Origin: Hymenopus coronatus
Taxonomy: Eukaryota > Arthropoda > Insecta > Mantodea > Hymenopodidae
NCBI GenBank assembly: GCA_030762935.1
Contig: CM060893.1
Coordinates: 12,258,001-12,322,000, forward strand
Direction of reading: 5' to 3'
Length of the DNA stretch: 64,000 nt
Shown here: in pieces, positions 11,401 through 22,662 of the stretch
How the letters are laid out: each line of letters starts with the position of its first letter
Numbering within the stretch: the stretch's first letter is position 1
Translations under genes and position numbers: made by a program
Notes under the pieces: model-generated
Database searches by the model: none
What the model was told of the DNA's origin: nothing
Seen by the model: only the letters and a program-made list of their open reading frames with translations

Positions 11401-11411
11401 CAATCTACTTC

Positions 11412-11950
11412 ATTTTAATTGAGATAGGTTTTAAAAGTGCTTTCTTATACATTTCATTGTAAGTACCCAAGACTGAAATGATGGTCAGATCTTTTAAAGG
11501 AAGTCACTAAGGCACGTATATAAATTTATTTCCATTACATTATGGAAAAAAGTTATACAATATCTGAAAAATTAAGCCAATTAGTTCCACAAAAATTCAG
11601 TATATAAGTTTTGTCTTGTGAATATCTTAAACCTATAGTATTTTAATCACGTTTTGAATGATTTAAATTAACAAAAATTTCCATGTAAAGGTAATTTAGG
11701 GTGGTGTATATCAGTGGTATTCAATCTTTTTTTTAGTCTCTGTGTAACCGCAATAATGATTTTCCATTCCATCCTGTACCACTAGGCCTAGTCCTAATTT
11801 AAATTATACATAACCATATATTAAATAGATTGTAACATTTACAGTTTATTAAAATCTTGCTGCCCGCCCCAGCTTCGCATGGGTGGTGTAACCAAATACT
11901 CAGTCAAAATCTTCCGTTTACAGTACGAATCTGCAATGGAGTAAAATTAC
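11412..11950. other. Unassigned flank of the Penelope insertion
   Basis: AT-rich and without a recognised feature. The short GC-rich stretch near 11862-11884 (CAGCTTCGCATGGGTGG) lies just past the end of the Helitron helicase relic and may belong to that element's 3' region. Confidence 0.4.
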
Positions 11951-11954
11951 AAGT

Positions 11955-12625
11955 ACATAATTTGACAATACTTTATTGTAATGCCTTATAATTTTGCTTC
12001 TGCAGAGAAAACAAATAGCGACAATGTTTTGCAGACTCGAGCACACAAAGTACAACTATCCATGCAAGAAACACAATTGAGGGTATATTCCACACACTTC
12101 TAATGATTGACCTTGGGATTTATTGTCATTGCGAATGCAAGGCGCGCCGGAAGCAACACGCATAAATTCAAAAGGAAAGTCAGTTGACATTAGTGTATTC
12201 TTGGAATAAGTATACCTTGCCTTTGAGCTTTCCTATGTTATACTAGTTTAAATCAAAATTTTCATAATTTTTTTTTTAACAGTGAGTTTTGTTCCGCTGC
12301 ATAATTTTGGCTGATTGAGATTATGTAGCATAATTATCACGGAGTCAACCTTGAGCTGTAAATTGTGTGGCGGTATTCCTGGTAAATCCAATGCATTTAG
12401 GAATTCAGTAAGATAACTGACTACTTCATTTGGATTGGTAATGGAATCAATGACTAAATGAATGCATTTGTCCATCAACTTTAACTTGAATTTTTATATT
12501 CAAATAATCTACATTCTTATTAGTGGCTGCTAAAATGGCTTGTTCGCTCAACCAAGCATAGTATTTTGTAATTTGCACAAATATTTGGAAACACTTTCCA
12601 TATTAATTTTTCCTTTGATGTGAAG
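11955..12625 (-). pseudogene. Helitron PIF1-type helicase relic (C-terminal part)
   Basis: Read on minus with several frame changes, the sequence gives the C-terminal helicase motifs of animal Helitrons in order: WLSEQAILAATNKNVDYLN, then YLTEFLNALDLPGIPPHNLQLKV, NLNQPKLCSGTKL, LIPRI, NKSQGQSLEVCGI and a decayed CFxHGxLYxxCS block. These correspond to family motifs W-L-x-x-R-A-I-L-A-P, Y-P-x-E-F-L-N-S-L, L-R-N-L-x-P-x-x-L-C-N-G-T-R-L, T-I-N-K-S-Q-G-Q-S-L and C-F-x-H-G-Q-L-Y-V-A-C-S. There are stops between blocks. No Rep domain was found next to it, so this is a 5'-truncated dead copy. It shows that rolling-circle elements have been active in this genome. Confidence 0.8.
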
Positions 12626-13025
12626 TGACAAAAATGTGATGGAAACAAAATGAGGCCAGTAGAAGTGTCAGCAGAAATTTACCATTGCAAATGTCTAATA
12701 ATGCCTTTAAAGCATCTGAAAAGTGTAATGTAGCATATATAGTTGGTATTGTGAAAAGGATGAGCTCAGGGCGCTCATAAGGTATTGTGGAAAGGATGAC
12801 ATATGGTTAACAGTGTGGGTAAGCAAGGATGTCATTGGCATAACAGTAATGGCAGCCCTTTCATAGTGTGGCGGGTAAACACTGGCATAGGTAATGAATT
12901 ACATTAAGGAGACATTCACAATAACATTCATGCTTCTTCCAAACCTCTTTCTTTCCTTTACTCCTGTTTTCCACCTCTTTCTCCAGTTTCACCTGTCAGA
13001 ACGGCCATTTTTAAAGCTAACTGAC
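12626..13025. other. Unassigned
   Basis: Nothing recognised. A 40-bp phrase near 12765-12800 repeats loosely (GGTATTGTGAAAAGGATGA and GGTATTGTGGAAAGGATGA), a minor local duplication. Confidence 0.4.
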
Positions 13026-14565
13026 ATAACTAAAGTGCAAGTAGATCTGGTAGGGCAATTGATAAGCTTTTATTAGACAGATCTGTGTAATTTTGCCATT
13101 TAACCCAAAATATTACTTGATCAAATATATTAAGAGCACCACAATTGCAATGTGCTTTAGCTAGCTAATGTACCACACAATGTCAAATAACCATCTGCAA
13201 GAGGACGTTAAACCTAAAGAGGGTCAGTCAATCTGCTGCCAGTTTCAGATTTCAAGAAGGGTTAACGGTTATGTGCATAGTTTATAACCTGTTCATTTTA
13301 AAGAATTACAACAAAAATATACTTATTTCTTTATTTAAACAATGTGACCAAGGGAACCTAGTTAATAACATAAGAAATATATTTGATTGTCACAGTTATC
13401 TTGCATCATTGTCTCCATAACTGGGTGCATTCCCTTAACATTGAAGAAGAAAAAAAAGCGGTAAATACTACAGCCATCTGATGGCAAATAAGTAGGTACC
13501 TATTTTAGGTGTTTGTCGATATATAGGAAAGAAATATATTTGATTTTCACAGTTATCTTGCATCATCTCCATAACTGGGTGCATTCCCTTAGCACTACGG
13601 CTAAGAAAAATAAAGCAATAGGTATTACGGCCATCTGGTGGCAAATAAGTATGCATTTTAGGTGTTCATCAAAGAGCATGTAGATCTGGTTGGGCAATTG
13701 ATAAACTTTTATTTGATGAAGCTTTAGTATTAAATTTCTCCATTATACCCAAAATATTACTTGATCAAATGTATTAAGAGCAGAGCAATTGTAGTGTGAT
13801 GGTGACGCGGGTATCTTCACGTTCTTTGGCTAGCTCATGTACCACATAACATCAAATAACCAACATCTGCAATAGTTAAAACTAAAATGGATCCTGTTAT
13901 TTCTCCACCATTTTCAGATTCCAAGAAAGAATAATGGTTTTGTGCATTGTTTATAACTTGTTCGTTTTAAAGAATTACAACAAAAATTTACTTATTTCTT
14001 TATTTATACGACATGACCAAGGGAACAATAGTTAATACATAAATATATTTCTTGCATCATTGTCTCCATAACCGGGTGCATTCCCTTAGCATTGAGGAAG
14101 AAAATTAGAGCAGGAGATACTATGGTCATCTGGTGGCAAATAGTATGTATTTAACGTGTTCGTTGCCAGGAAAGCTCCTTTATTTTAAATGATAGTACGG
14201 AAAGGACAGCTAATACTTAAAAATGTATTTGAATTTCATTGCTGTGTTGTGTCATCTCGATAAACTTGTTTCATTACCTTAACATTGGATGGGGAGGGGA
14301 AATACCATTATGTCCATCTAGTGGCAAATAAATAAGTACTTACTCTAGCTGTTAGTCACCAGGAAAGTTTCTTTGCTGCTTTATTTTAAACAATAGGAGT
14401 GAGGAAAGAACAGTTAATACATAAAAATGTATTTGAATTTCACTGCTGCATTGTGTTGATAAACTGGTGCATTACCTTAACATTGAATAGGGAGGGAAAA
14501 ATATAGCAGTATTAAGACCATTTAGCAACAAATTACCGTGATACCACTGCCATCTGGTTGCTATT
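13026..14565. repeat. Complex tandem repeat block (long unit about 650 bp plus short units)
   Basis: A long unit beginning GTAGATCTGGT is present twice, starting near 13042 and 13681, with clear similarity for about 470 bp. Its second half is also present as shorter units near 13525-13680, 14190-14350 and 14390-14530. Shared landmarks are AAAGAATTACAACAAAAAT, CTCCATAACTGGGTGCATTC and GCCATCTGGTGGCAAATAAG. The units differ enough to be old. No open frame runs through them. Confidence 0.8.
13473..14561 (-). promoter_or_regulatory. Array of CTCF-like core motifs in the tandem repeat
   Basis: Each repeat unit ends in a 13-mer. On minus these read GCCATCAGATGGC (13473-13485), GCCACCAGATGGC (13630-13642), GCCACCAGATGAC (14125-14137), GCCACTAGATGGA (14313-14325) and GCAACCAGATGGC (14549-14561). 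The CTCF core is close to CCASYAGRKGGC, and insect CTCF sites usually continue in GGCGCC. The second copy fits the core well, while the flank TTTG/CATA does not match the extended motif. Binding is inference only. Confidence 0.3.
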
Positions 14566-14871
14566 AACCGAATTGCATTTGCTTGGCACAGTTTTATGAG
14601 ATTTTAAATACTTTCCCATACTATTTTAATCATTTTCTTTTCCACAAACCTTGTCATGACAATAACGAACACAACAAAAAAAGAATTGTTCAATTTGATG
14701 CAGTAGTTTGGAAGAGATACATGTGCATACATTTCAGTGATTCATTTTTATATAAATAGATTACAGAAAGGAGGATAATGCTATAAGTGTAAAAAATACA
14801 GGAACTATGTAAATACATTGCAGATAGCACATAGACACAAATTGTATAAAGTTATATATGTTTCTGAACTG

Positions 14872-16345
14872 TTAATGAAGTGGTTGAGCTTGTTTTCTGG
14901 ACAACAGCTCTATTTGTGGCTGAATCTTCGTTAGTGTATCAATGACGATCCTAGATTCAAACGATTTCTTTTGTTTCATTTTGATTGCTGTCAATGCAGA
15001 GAAGCCCTGCTCACACAGATAAGTTTAGGGGAATGGAAGAAGTCATATAATGGCTTAGTCACTAAGCTTCATTGTACTCTTTGCATGCATAACACCAGAA
15101 ATCACAAATTGACATGTCTTCAAATTTTATTTTCAGTGAACTGTCGACAGACATTTCCAAAAGACTTTTTTGTAATTTTACGGGAAGATCAGAGGAATTG
15201 ATGGTGGTGGTGCAAACTGGATTTGTAATCCATTCTTGTATAATATTGTCTTTCTCAGTTTCTAGGAAGTATTTTAAAAGCTGTACCCAAGATTTTGTAG
15301 GTGGAATTTGATTTCTGAGAGTCAATACTAACTTCATTTTGTCCACTATGTTCCAAAAAAGTTGGGAAAACTGCAATATTCCCTTTATTAACACAATCAA
15401 TCCAAAGTAAAACTTTCTTATAAAACCCTGTATTTTCTCATGAGCTTTAAAAATGTTTGTGTCAAAACCTTGGAGTTGAAGATTAAGCTTGTTATATATA
15501 TCCGTCAGATAAACTTAATTGGCAAATCTACTCATCTTCAAAATACTTAAACAAATTGGATTTCATTTTTTTTTTAGGAAACATTTTACCTCAAAAAGAC
15601 TAAATCAATATGCATCCTTGTGATAACTAGTGCACCTTAGTGTGCAAAAACAATTGCATATCTCCCATTTCCTCACATATTTTTTTGAACAGACAGGAGT
15701 TCAGTGCACTTGCCTTTATTATATTGATACTTTTATAGCAGTGTTCAATGTTTTGTGTAAATCTTTTAATCTTATAAAATACTCAAGAATTTTAAAAACA
15801 TCCTCTTGAATGTTCTGGTAATTGTATACATCCTCAAATTTCATCAGCAACAGCATCATCTTAATGTCAAAATAGTGAACATACATAAGTAGCTCAGCAC
15901 ACCTACCGATTCATTGATTTGAATGGCAAATCTTTTGTCTATTTGAATATTTTCTACTGTATGGTCAACAGTATCTTGTGCCATATGAATTCTACACCCT
16001 ACACTTGTGTCAGAATTTGGAATTTGTTTTGATTACTTTAGTGGAATCTTTGTGTAGCATTTTATGTGCTATAATCAAAGAACCAGGGATAAGAGATTCA
16101 ACTGCAGTATAAGGTGATTTATTTTTGCAACGCTAACTCATATGATGTATCCAGTGCCACCTTAGTTGATTTTGTAAAACTGTATCATGTTTGAACTTTT
16201 ATTCAATTTTTCTGTTTTGCAATGGAAAAAATCTACCGACTTGTCTTTACTTTCGCTGTGATTGATTACCCAATGTATGTAAAGTAGGGATGGTTTCATA
16301 GAATTATTCAACAGAGTTTGGTTGCAAATATAGCGCAAAAGGGAA
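14872..16345 (-). pseudogene. BED-finger hAT transposase relic (ZBED5/SCAND3-like clade)
   Basis: Minus-strand blocks in transposase order, interrupted by stops and frameshifts: a BED-finger remnant ending SESKDKSVDFFHCKTEKLNK; SYELALQK and TAVESLIPGSLIIAHKML; DKRFAIQINESVG, where the first catalytic Asp of the usual L-D-E-S-T-D is replaced; ALNSCLFKKICEEMG; YLTDIYNKLNLQLQGFDTNIF; KSLLEMSVDSSLKIKFEDM plus DFWCY; and finally the hAT dimerisation end FSALTAIKMKQ with KIQPQIELLSRKQAQPLH and a stop at 14872-14874. The order and spacing agree with the family over nearly its full length of about 500 residues. Both ends of the coding region are seen, but no terminal inverted repeats were verified. 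Confidence 0.85.
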
Positions 16346-16949
16346 GAGGTGGGTCACACCTATTTGACACAAATCCATATTTAATGTAAGATTCAAAGAC
16401 ATTCAACAGTTCACAAATATGAAGAAAATGAACCTGCATCTAACAGTCGTGGAAATATACTGTGAGTACTGGACTGTTGGTAGATTAACAGTTAACTAAC
16501 GTGCATTCTCAGACACTGTTACTGTTGTCTGCGTTTTAAACAAACACCACAAATTTTATTAACAAGCACAGCTGCAGAGTATGCCAGTAGGGAAGTTCAA
16601 ATCCCTGGTGGAAATATTTTTCCTTACTTTATGGTCATTCAGGAAACATATTATATGTACCCCTAAGAAGTCTTTGCATACCCCAGGTTGAATATGCCAC
16701 TGCTCAGTCAGGCTTAACAAATGTAATCTCGGGTAGAATTCTGACTTCCCTGCACAAACAACTCAAATCAGCAGATATCAAGTGGCATGACCAATGAATT
16801 CTTATCACTCTCATGATAAGTTGTGAGATAGTTTTATGTTGTAAATAGAATGAAAAAGCTTCTTTATATATTTTGTAGAGAAATTATCAAAAATATTTAT
16901 TTTTCCAAATATGAAAAGTACTGTAGGTTGGGGTGACCGCTCCATTTGC
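16346..16949. other. Unassigned (possible non-coding end of the hAT relic)
   Basis: No motif recognised. If the hAT relic kept its 5' non-coding region, it would be here. Confidence 0.35.
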
Positions 16950-17216
16950 TTCCTTGTAAGTAGAAGCGAAATAAGGGACTACTATAGGTTAAAGTGATAG
17001 TCAAAAGCTGGTTGTTATGTCAATGAAGTTCCTTTGTTTATATGGATCGGAGTTCACAAGTTTCTGTATGAGAAAAATATAAGTTTTTCATAGCAGAAAC
17101 CAAAAATAAGGAATGACTCAAAAACGACGAACTCCACGAAAACAATTTATATAACATAAATTGTGTGTTTTAACGTGCACTACATTTTTTGTGTGGTAAG
17201 TTTTTGTCCATCTCTT
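16950..17216 (-). mobile_element. HLP copy 2 (fragment)
   Basis: Only the terminal third is kept, from CTTCCTTGTAAGTAGAAGCG to GTAAGTTTTTGTCCATCTC, without either terminus. A TG/TA microsatellite borders its right side. Confidence 0.75.
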
Positions 17217-17639
17217 TGTGTGTGTATATGTATATATATAATTTTCTTTTTTTATTTACTTTTTTTTGCAAAATATCCTCGGGGAAAGGTTACTTTGCAC
17301 TAGTTTCAAAATCGCACAGATAGAGATAGGTGATAGGCTCCTTGCACCATGCCATTTTCTATAACTATATAATCAGGTTTTATTTATTTCTGAGTGGCAA
17401 ATGTTAAAAATACACATATTGTATTGCTGTAAGAACATGGCATTTTCTTAAAGCTCATAAAAGTATTACTAATTTGAAACCTTAATACAGCATAATGATA
17501 AACACAACAGCTGAAAATCATAATAAACTACCAAACAGCAATTGCAGACTGCTAGCACCAATTCTGGAATTTCATAAAATGCACATTTTGAAATTAATTT
17601 TGGTTCTTTGATGCTGCCAAGAACATGAATAAGTGTGTA
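17217..17639. other. Unassigned
   Basis: Begins with a TGTGTA/TATA simple tract (about 17217-17240). The rest is AT-rich with no recognised feature. Confidence 0.4.
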
Positions 17640-19640
17640 TGTCGTTTTATTCCCTTTCAAAGCTGTAAATCACATGTTCACGTACTTCCTTCACTGCTTC
17701 ATGTAAATGAAGGTCATGATAATTTCTTTTTACCTGGAGCCAATAATTTAAATTGTTTTTCTTCATTCTCTTTCTTACTGCTCCACTACCTGACCTCTCA
17801 CTTGAGATCATCATAGGCTTGACATCAGTCATTTTCGCTTCTTGGTTGTTTTCTTATTCTCACATTTGGAGGATCTTGTACATGTACTGCTGGATTGAAG
17901 TATTTTCAAGATCTAGAACTTCAGGGCCTATGCTTTTTTTTTTCTGCCTCCTTTAGTATTCTTTGGTTGTGTCCACATGGTTCTCTAAGAACCAACAATT
18001 ACAAAAATGCAGTTGTCTCTGCAGCAGCTGCTGAACATCATTTGGATAAATTCCAGTTTTCTGAAAGCCAGGAAGTAAATTATCTTTTGCATTAGATGCA
18101 ATAGACTCCAATAATTTCTTAAGTAGCCTAGAGAAGTGTTTTTGTAAAATTGTGCTTCTGAAACCATCACTGCTTTCTTTCCACTCAGACAAAAATTTTT
18201 CCAGGCAATTTTCACTGGATGAAAGAAAGCCACATCAAGTGGTTGGGTGAGATGAGAACGGTTTGGAGGCAGGCATGCAAATGGTATGTCATATTTGTTA
18301 CATTAAAGTAACACATGCACAGAGATGTGTGAAGTCAAGTTCTTGCCAAGAATTACTTTTTTTCTCTCCACTGTGTTCTCAAGTCTTCGCAATAACAGTG
18401 TCAAACCATCCAGTGTTAGTGTTACTGTATCCTGAAGTCCCATTTTCTGTCCAACTGATCCAATACATGATGAGTGATAAATTATGTAAGGAGGAAGAAT
18501 ATCTCTTGCTCCATGTCCAGCAAACTTGAGAGAGATACTGCAAATTCTTTCACAATGCTTCATTCCTCATTGAGTGATCACTTTTTTACTTTCTCTAGCC
18601 CCGTATGTACAATGTACATAGGGATAGAGAAGTATTGTATTCAACCAAAAAATTCGATACCGAGATTTCGCCAGAAATATATGTTTTAGGGTATCCAAAA
18701 AAAAGCATTTTCACAAAAAAAGTCTGTGTGTCTGTGAACACAATAACTCAAAAACGAAAAGTCGGTAAGGCACCAAACTTGGTATTTAAGTTTAGTATCT
18801 TCCAGGGATGCGACACGAAGGTTTTGAGAAAAATCCCCCCACCCCAAACTACCCTTTACATGGCACTTTTTCTGAAAATTTTGATTTTCTTAAAAACGGC
18901 TCTAACGATTTTGATTAAAATATTGTATACTAAAGATATTTAGCTGACAAATAATATGTATATCTTGAATTTTCTGGGAATAGCTTTTAAAGACCTGTTT
19001 ATTCTGGATGAATTTTGCTTAATTTGGCATAACTAGTAAACCGAAAGAGATAGACAAAAACTTACTATACAAAAAATGTAGGTCTTGTCAAAATACACAA
19101 GTTATGTCATATACATTTTTCTTGTGGGGCTTACAGTTTTCGAGGTATTCATTGTTATTAGTTTCAGTTGTGAAGGACTTATACTTTTCTCAGACGGTTT
19201 ATCTTTGTTCTAGTCCTGGCCAGGAAAAGAAGGGATTTTAAAACATTTGACTATGGCTTTAACCAGTTTGAGATAGTATGCTTTGACAATCATCTGCGAA
19301 TCAAACTCACTCAAAGGGAACCCATATTCACTAAATGACATAATGCAATGAATAAAGGAATCTTCCTCTTCTTCAGAAAATATTTAAGGATTCCTGTTAT
19401 GAGTACCTTTAAGTTTGTTTCTTTTATTGTTCTCCTATGTATTTTAAACACAACTTCTGCCTTCCATTGTGAAAGTTCTCCTTTTGTTACTACTGCAAAG
19501 CATTTTTTACACTCTTGGCATCCTAAAGGGAAAAATGACAGTATTTGAGAACACAAGTTAATAGATTTGTACCAAAATAAGTGCAGTACAAGTATCCCCA
19601 CAATGGTGCAAACAAACCTCGCTTTTAGGAAATGCATCAT
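17640..19640 (-). pseudogene. pogo-like (psq-HTH + DDE) transposase relic A, split by an HLP insertion
   Basis: On minus, the N-terminal part near 19640-19270 carries a pipsqueak-type helix-turn-helix (TKGELSQWKAEVVFKIHRRT), then EEEEDSFIHCIMSFSEYGFP and IVKAYYLKL, the usual second DNA-binding region. HLP copy 3 interrupts at 19266-18583. Coding similarity resumes with HGARDILPPYIIYHSS, GKNLTSHISVHVLL, CLPPNRSHLTQPLDVAFFHP with VKIAWKNF, and the C-terminal KDNLLPGFQKTGIYPNDVQ. L-P-P-x-S-T-H-L-x-Q-P-L-D-V is diagnostic for this DDE group. There are several frame changes. A Lys/Arg-rich tail lies near 17750-17830. Confidence 0.8.
18583..19266 (+). mobile_element. HLP copy 3 (left end present, right quarter lost)
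   Basis: Starts at a T-run with ACTTTCTCTAG and a mutated hairpin (GTATGTACAATGTACATAG). It is inserted between the DNA-binding and DDE halves of pogo relic A, so it is younger than that element. It ends near CTTTAACC without the terminal stem-loop. Confidence 0.8.
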
Positions 19641-19944
19641 TTTATTGCAAAGGGTTAATTGTGTTAGGCATTTAATAACAAATGAGCAAAGAAATGTTAA
19701 ATGACTGTGATGGCTGTAGACGATTTTGGAGCACAGTTTTCTGAGACCAATTATTTGAGATTCTCAGAATAGCCAACAATGAAGCAAGAACATTTCCCTC
19801 AAAGTCTGGAGATGTGCATAATCATCTCAAATTATGGCACTAAAATATGTATTTATGAGGAAAATGTTAATGTGAAATAAAATTTTGCAAATACATCTTG
19901 GGCCTACATTAGGATATTAAACTTTGTTTTGGGTAAGTGCATAT

Positions 19945-20525
19945 TAGGAAAAAACAATTATTTACATAAAAATCCAGGCCCTAATAATGACAGCATTGTA
20001 AAGGAGGATAAAGTTAATTAGATTCTGCCCTTAATTTCACATCTAAATAAGAAATTTCAATATTTCATAGAGCCTCTAGCATCCAATTTCTTCCACAGTG
20101 AGTCTATCGAGCCTTATTATGGCCACTTTATGAAACAGCTTATAAGGGGCAGCTAATTCACCATGGTTTCAAATGGTGGTGTTTAGCTAGATCTAATGGA
20201 TATCCTATCAAATTTGAGGCAAATGTTGGATCAAGTCAGAGAGATCCCCAGAAGCTGCTGGGGCATTCTGTGGTTAAAAAGCTTTGGTGGATTAAATCCC
20301 TCAGAAAAGCACAGAGCACATTGATTAATTAGTTTATCTGTTTGCCCCTACTTGGATCTCTTACTTCAATACCATCAAATGCATAGGAACCCTGAGAAAT
20401 GACTGCTTGGAGAAAGCACTCACTCCCACATATTAGTGGCATGTTGGGATATTTTTACAACAAAAAGCACTTAAGAAGCCTGTCATATAAGACATTTTAC
20501 ACACATTAAAAAATCAAACTTCATA
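19945..20525 (+). pseudogene. piggyBac-type transposase relic
   Basis: On + with frame changes: DSIVKEDKVN, ILPLISHLNKKFQYFIEPL, then SIEPYYGHFMKQLIRG, HHGFKWWCLARSNGYPIKFE, KLLGHSVVKKL and CIGTLRNDCLEKALTP. These follow the piggyBac core: D-K-V-x-K-I-R-P-L, the catalytic block S-x-D-E-x-M-x-x-Y-x-G-R-x-x-x-K-Q-x-I-R-G-K-P-x-x-x-G-x-K-x-W, L-G-x-x-V-V, and G-T-x-R-x-N-R. The catalytic D-E pair is lost at SIEP. It lies tail to tail with pogo relic B. Confidence 0.8.
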
Positions 20526-20619
20526 TAGATTTTATCTTAAAACCTTCATGTTGCACTTGTTTAATATTCAGTAACAATAACACTACCCAACAAAAAAAGG
20601 AGTGAATAAAAACTTCCCT

Positions 20620-21400
20620 TTTTCTTCTTTAGGAGTTTGTTAAGATTCCGACAAACTTCCTGTTTATCTGTTTCCTTCCAATCACGTGTGGATAATCAAC
20701 AAGAACAAAAACCTCCACTTCTAGAACTGCTTCCTCTGTTCTGATTGTTTCTTCACCAGCGGATGATACATTAGTTACAGGCAATTCAGGCACTGATTTA
20801 ACATTATCTTATATTTCTCATATTGATGCCCAAAATGAATTTTCCTGGAGCAACATGAAATTTTCACTTTTGTTGGGTAATTGCTTTATTTTTTGCTCCA
20901 TATCGAACATTCTGAAGCATTTCTTCAAAACTCGAAGACCAGTCTTCCAAAGAACTGTTTCAAGAATTTTCTTCATCAGGCAATTTTTGAGGACTCTTTC
21001 AGGGTTAAATGGAATTAATCCCACTGTAAAGAACGCATTTTTTATATTTTCCTCTTCAGTTGCTGATATTTTTGAAGAGTTACCTTCCAAAGTGAGGGGA
21101 ATACATCTTTAATAAAGACCGGTGGAAATATTTCTTCCATTGAGTAAACATTTCTCCCTTACAGTTTTAAAAAACATCTTAGGAAACCCACATCAAATGG
21201 CTGTAAGAGATGAGTACTGTTTGGCAGCAACAAAATGAAATGATTTTATTCTTCTCACATTTATCAATCACTCTCAGCAAACTGTGACTTGAGAGGTTGT
21301 CTCCTATCATAACTTTCTCCCTCTCCATTGACTTCAAGATTTTGAGGGCCATTATTACACCTCAGAAGAGCACCAAGCCTCCTTTTATAAGTCTGCGACA
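20620..21400 (-). pseudogene. pogo-like DDE transposase relic B (C-terminal half)
   Basis: On minus: KVMIGDNLSSHSLLRVIDKC with the catalytic Asp and Asn of the G-D-N-x-x-S-H block, then LLPNSTHLLQPFDVGF, followed by ENIKNAFFTVGLIPFNPERV. The last is the family's C-terminal helix (x-I-x-x-G-F-x-x-x-G-I-x-P-x-N). A further segment, VEVFVLVDYPHVIGRK near 20680, resembles the small C-terminal domain (V-G-D-x-V-L-V-x-Y) found in some relatives. Its best partner here is relic A, but the two differ too much to be recent copies. The N-terminal half is not seen. Confidence 0.75.
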
Positions 21401-21924
21401 TTGTCCGATATTCCCCCAATATAGATAACTGTAAATAGTTAATTGGACATTGATGCAACGAGATATTCAGATTTCCTTCTTAACTCAAATAAGTAAATTA
21501 TAAGGATATTATGCTTACATCTTTTTTGTCTTCTAGTACAGTGACGAAGTATTTATGTAAGGATAACTAGCAGTTTTCAGTGCACTATACAATAGTTGCT
21601 CTACACCATAGGTTAAACTTCCAAGTACAACAATCTATGTATGAATCTGCTTGACAATGTGCAACGTGTAAGAACATAACGTACGTCATATAACAGTTGG
21701 CATTCAGTGATACCAACATAAGACAAGAATTATACTGTTACTGTCTGAATTTACCCCAGTGCCCAATATTTCCCCAAAGTGTACAAATTGCATTCAGGAC
21801 CCGGTTCAATTCTGTGGACCGTCCACTCAGACATGTGGGGTTTTCATGGTTTGCCTGCATTGAGAGGCAATCTGGGGTAGTTTTCTTTTACCACAGCTTT
21901 CCTCTCCCTCTTTTCCTGTCTCAT
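21401..21924. other. Unassigned, with a GC-richer patch
   Basis: Sequence at about 21740-21905 is richer in GC (GGACCCGGTTCAATTCTGTG, GAGAGGCAATCTGGGGTAG). It looks like part of an unidentified repeat that ends where HLP copy 4 begins. Confidence 0.35.
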
Positions 21925-22661
21925 CATTGTGTGTGTGTATGTGCGCGCATAGCTCAAAAACGAAACGGCTGTTAAATACCAAACTTGATACTTAAGTTCA
22001 GTATCTCCCAAAGATGTGACACAAAGATTTTTAAGAACATCCCCCAACTCCAACTATCCTTTACATGGAGAAAAATTTAGAAAATTTTGATTTTCTCAAA
22101 AATGGGTCTAGTGATTTTGATTAAAATCTCTTATATTTAAGATACTTACTAGCAAATAAAATGTATATCTTGAATTTTCTAGGAATAGCCTCTGAAGACA
22201 TCTTTATTGTGGATGAATTTTTTTGAATTTTACATAACTGGCAAACCATAAGAGATAGACAAAAAAGTACTACACAAAAAATGTACTACACAAAAAATGT
22301 ACTACACAAAAAAGGTATGTCTCCTTAAAACCCGCAGTAAAATTTATATCATATATATTTTTTTCCTGGAGTTGACAATTTTCGAGATATTCCTTGTTAT
22401 TGGTTTCAGTTTTAAAATATTAAACTTATCTCATAGAGGAACTTGTCAACTCTTGGCCACGCAAAGAAATGGATTTCAATTCAATAGCAACCACATTTTA
22501 AATTTTGACTGTTGGTTTAGCCTAGTGTATTCCCTTATTTCCCCTATACTCGATGGAACTAAATAATTAGCAAGAAGTAGATAGAAGAATAAGCTTATAA
22601 ACAATAACTTGTTACAGAGATATAGAGGAAGTCATGTGAATGGAACACATCAGATATTTTT
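21925..22661 (+). mobile_element. HLP copy 4 (lacks the left hairpin)
   Basis: Begins at the internal TG tract and runs to a good right end (GTCATGTGAATGGAACACAT). A 16-bp unit, GTACTACACAAAAAAT, is triplicated at 22267-22314, a local expansion not seen in other copies. A SINE abuts the right end. Confidence 0.8.
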
Positions 22662-22662
22662 A

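Noticed and set aside
13026..14565. Possible CRISPR-like or satellite array from evenly repeated phrases
   Set aside because: Units are long, unequal and diverged with no spacer pattern, and the sequence is eukaryotic. It is described as a complex tandem repeat instead.
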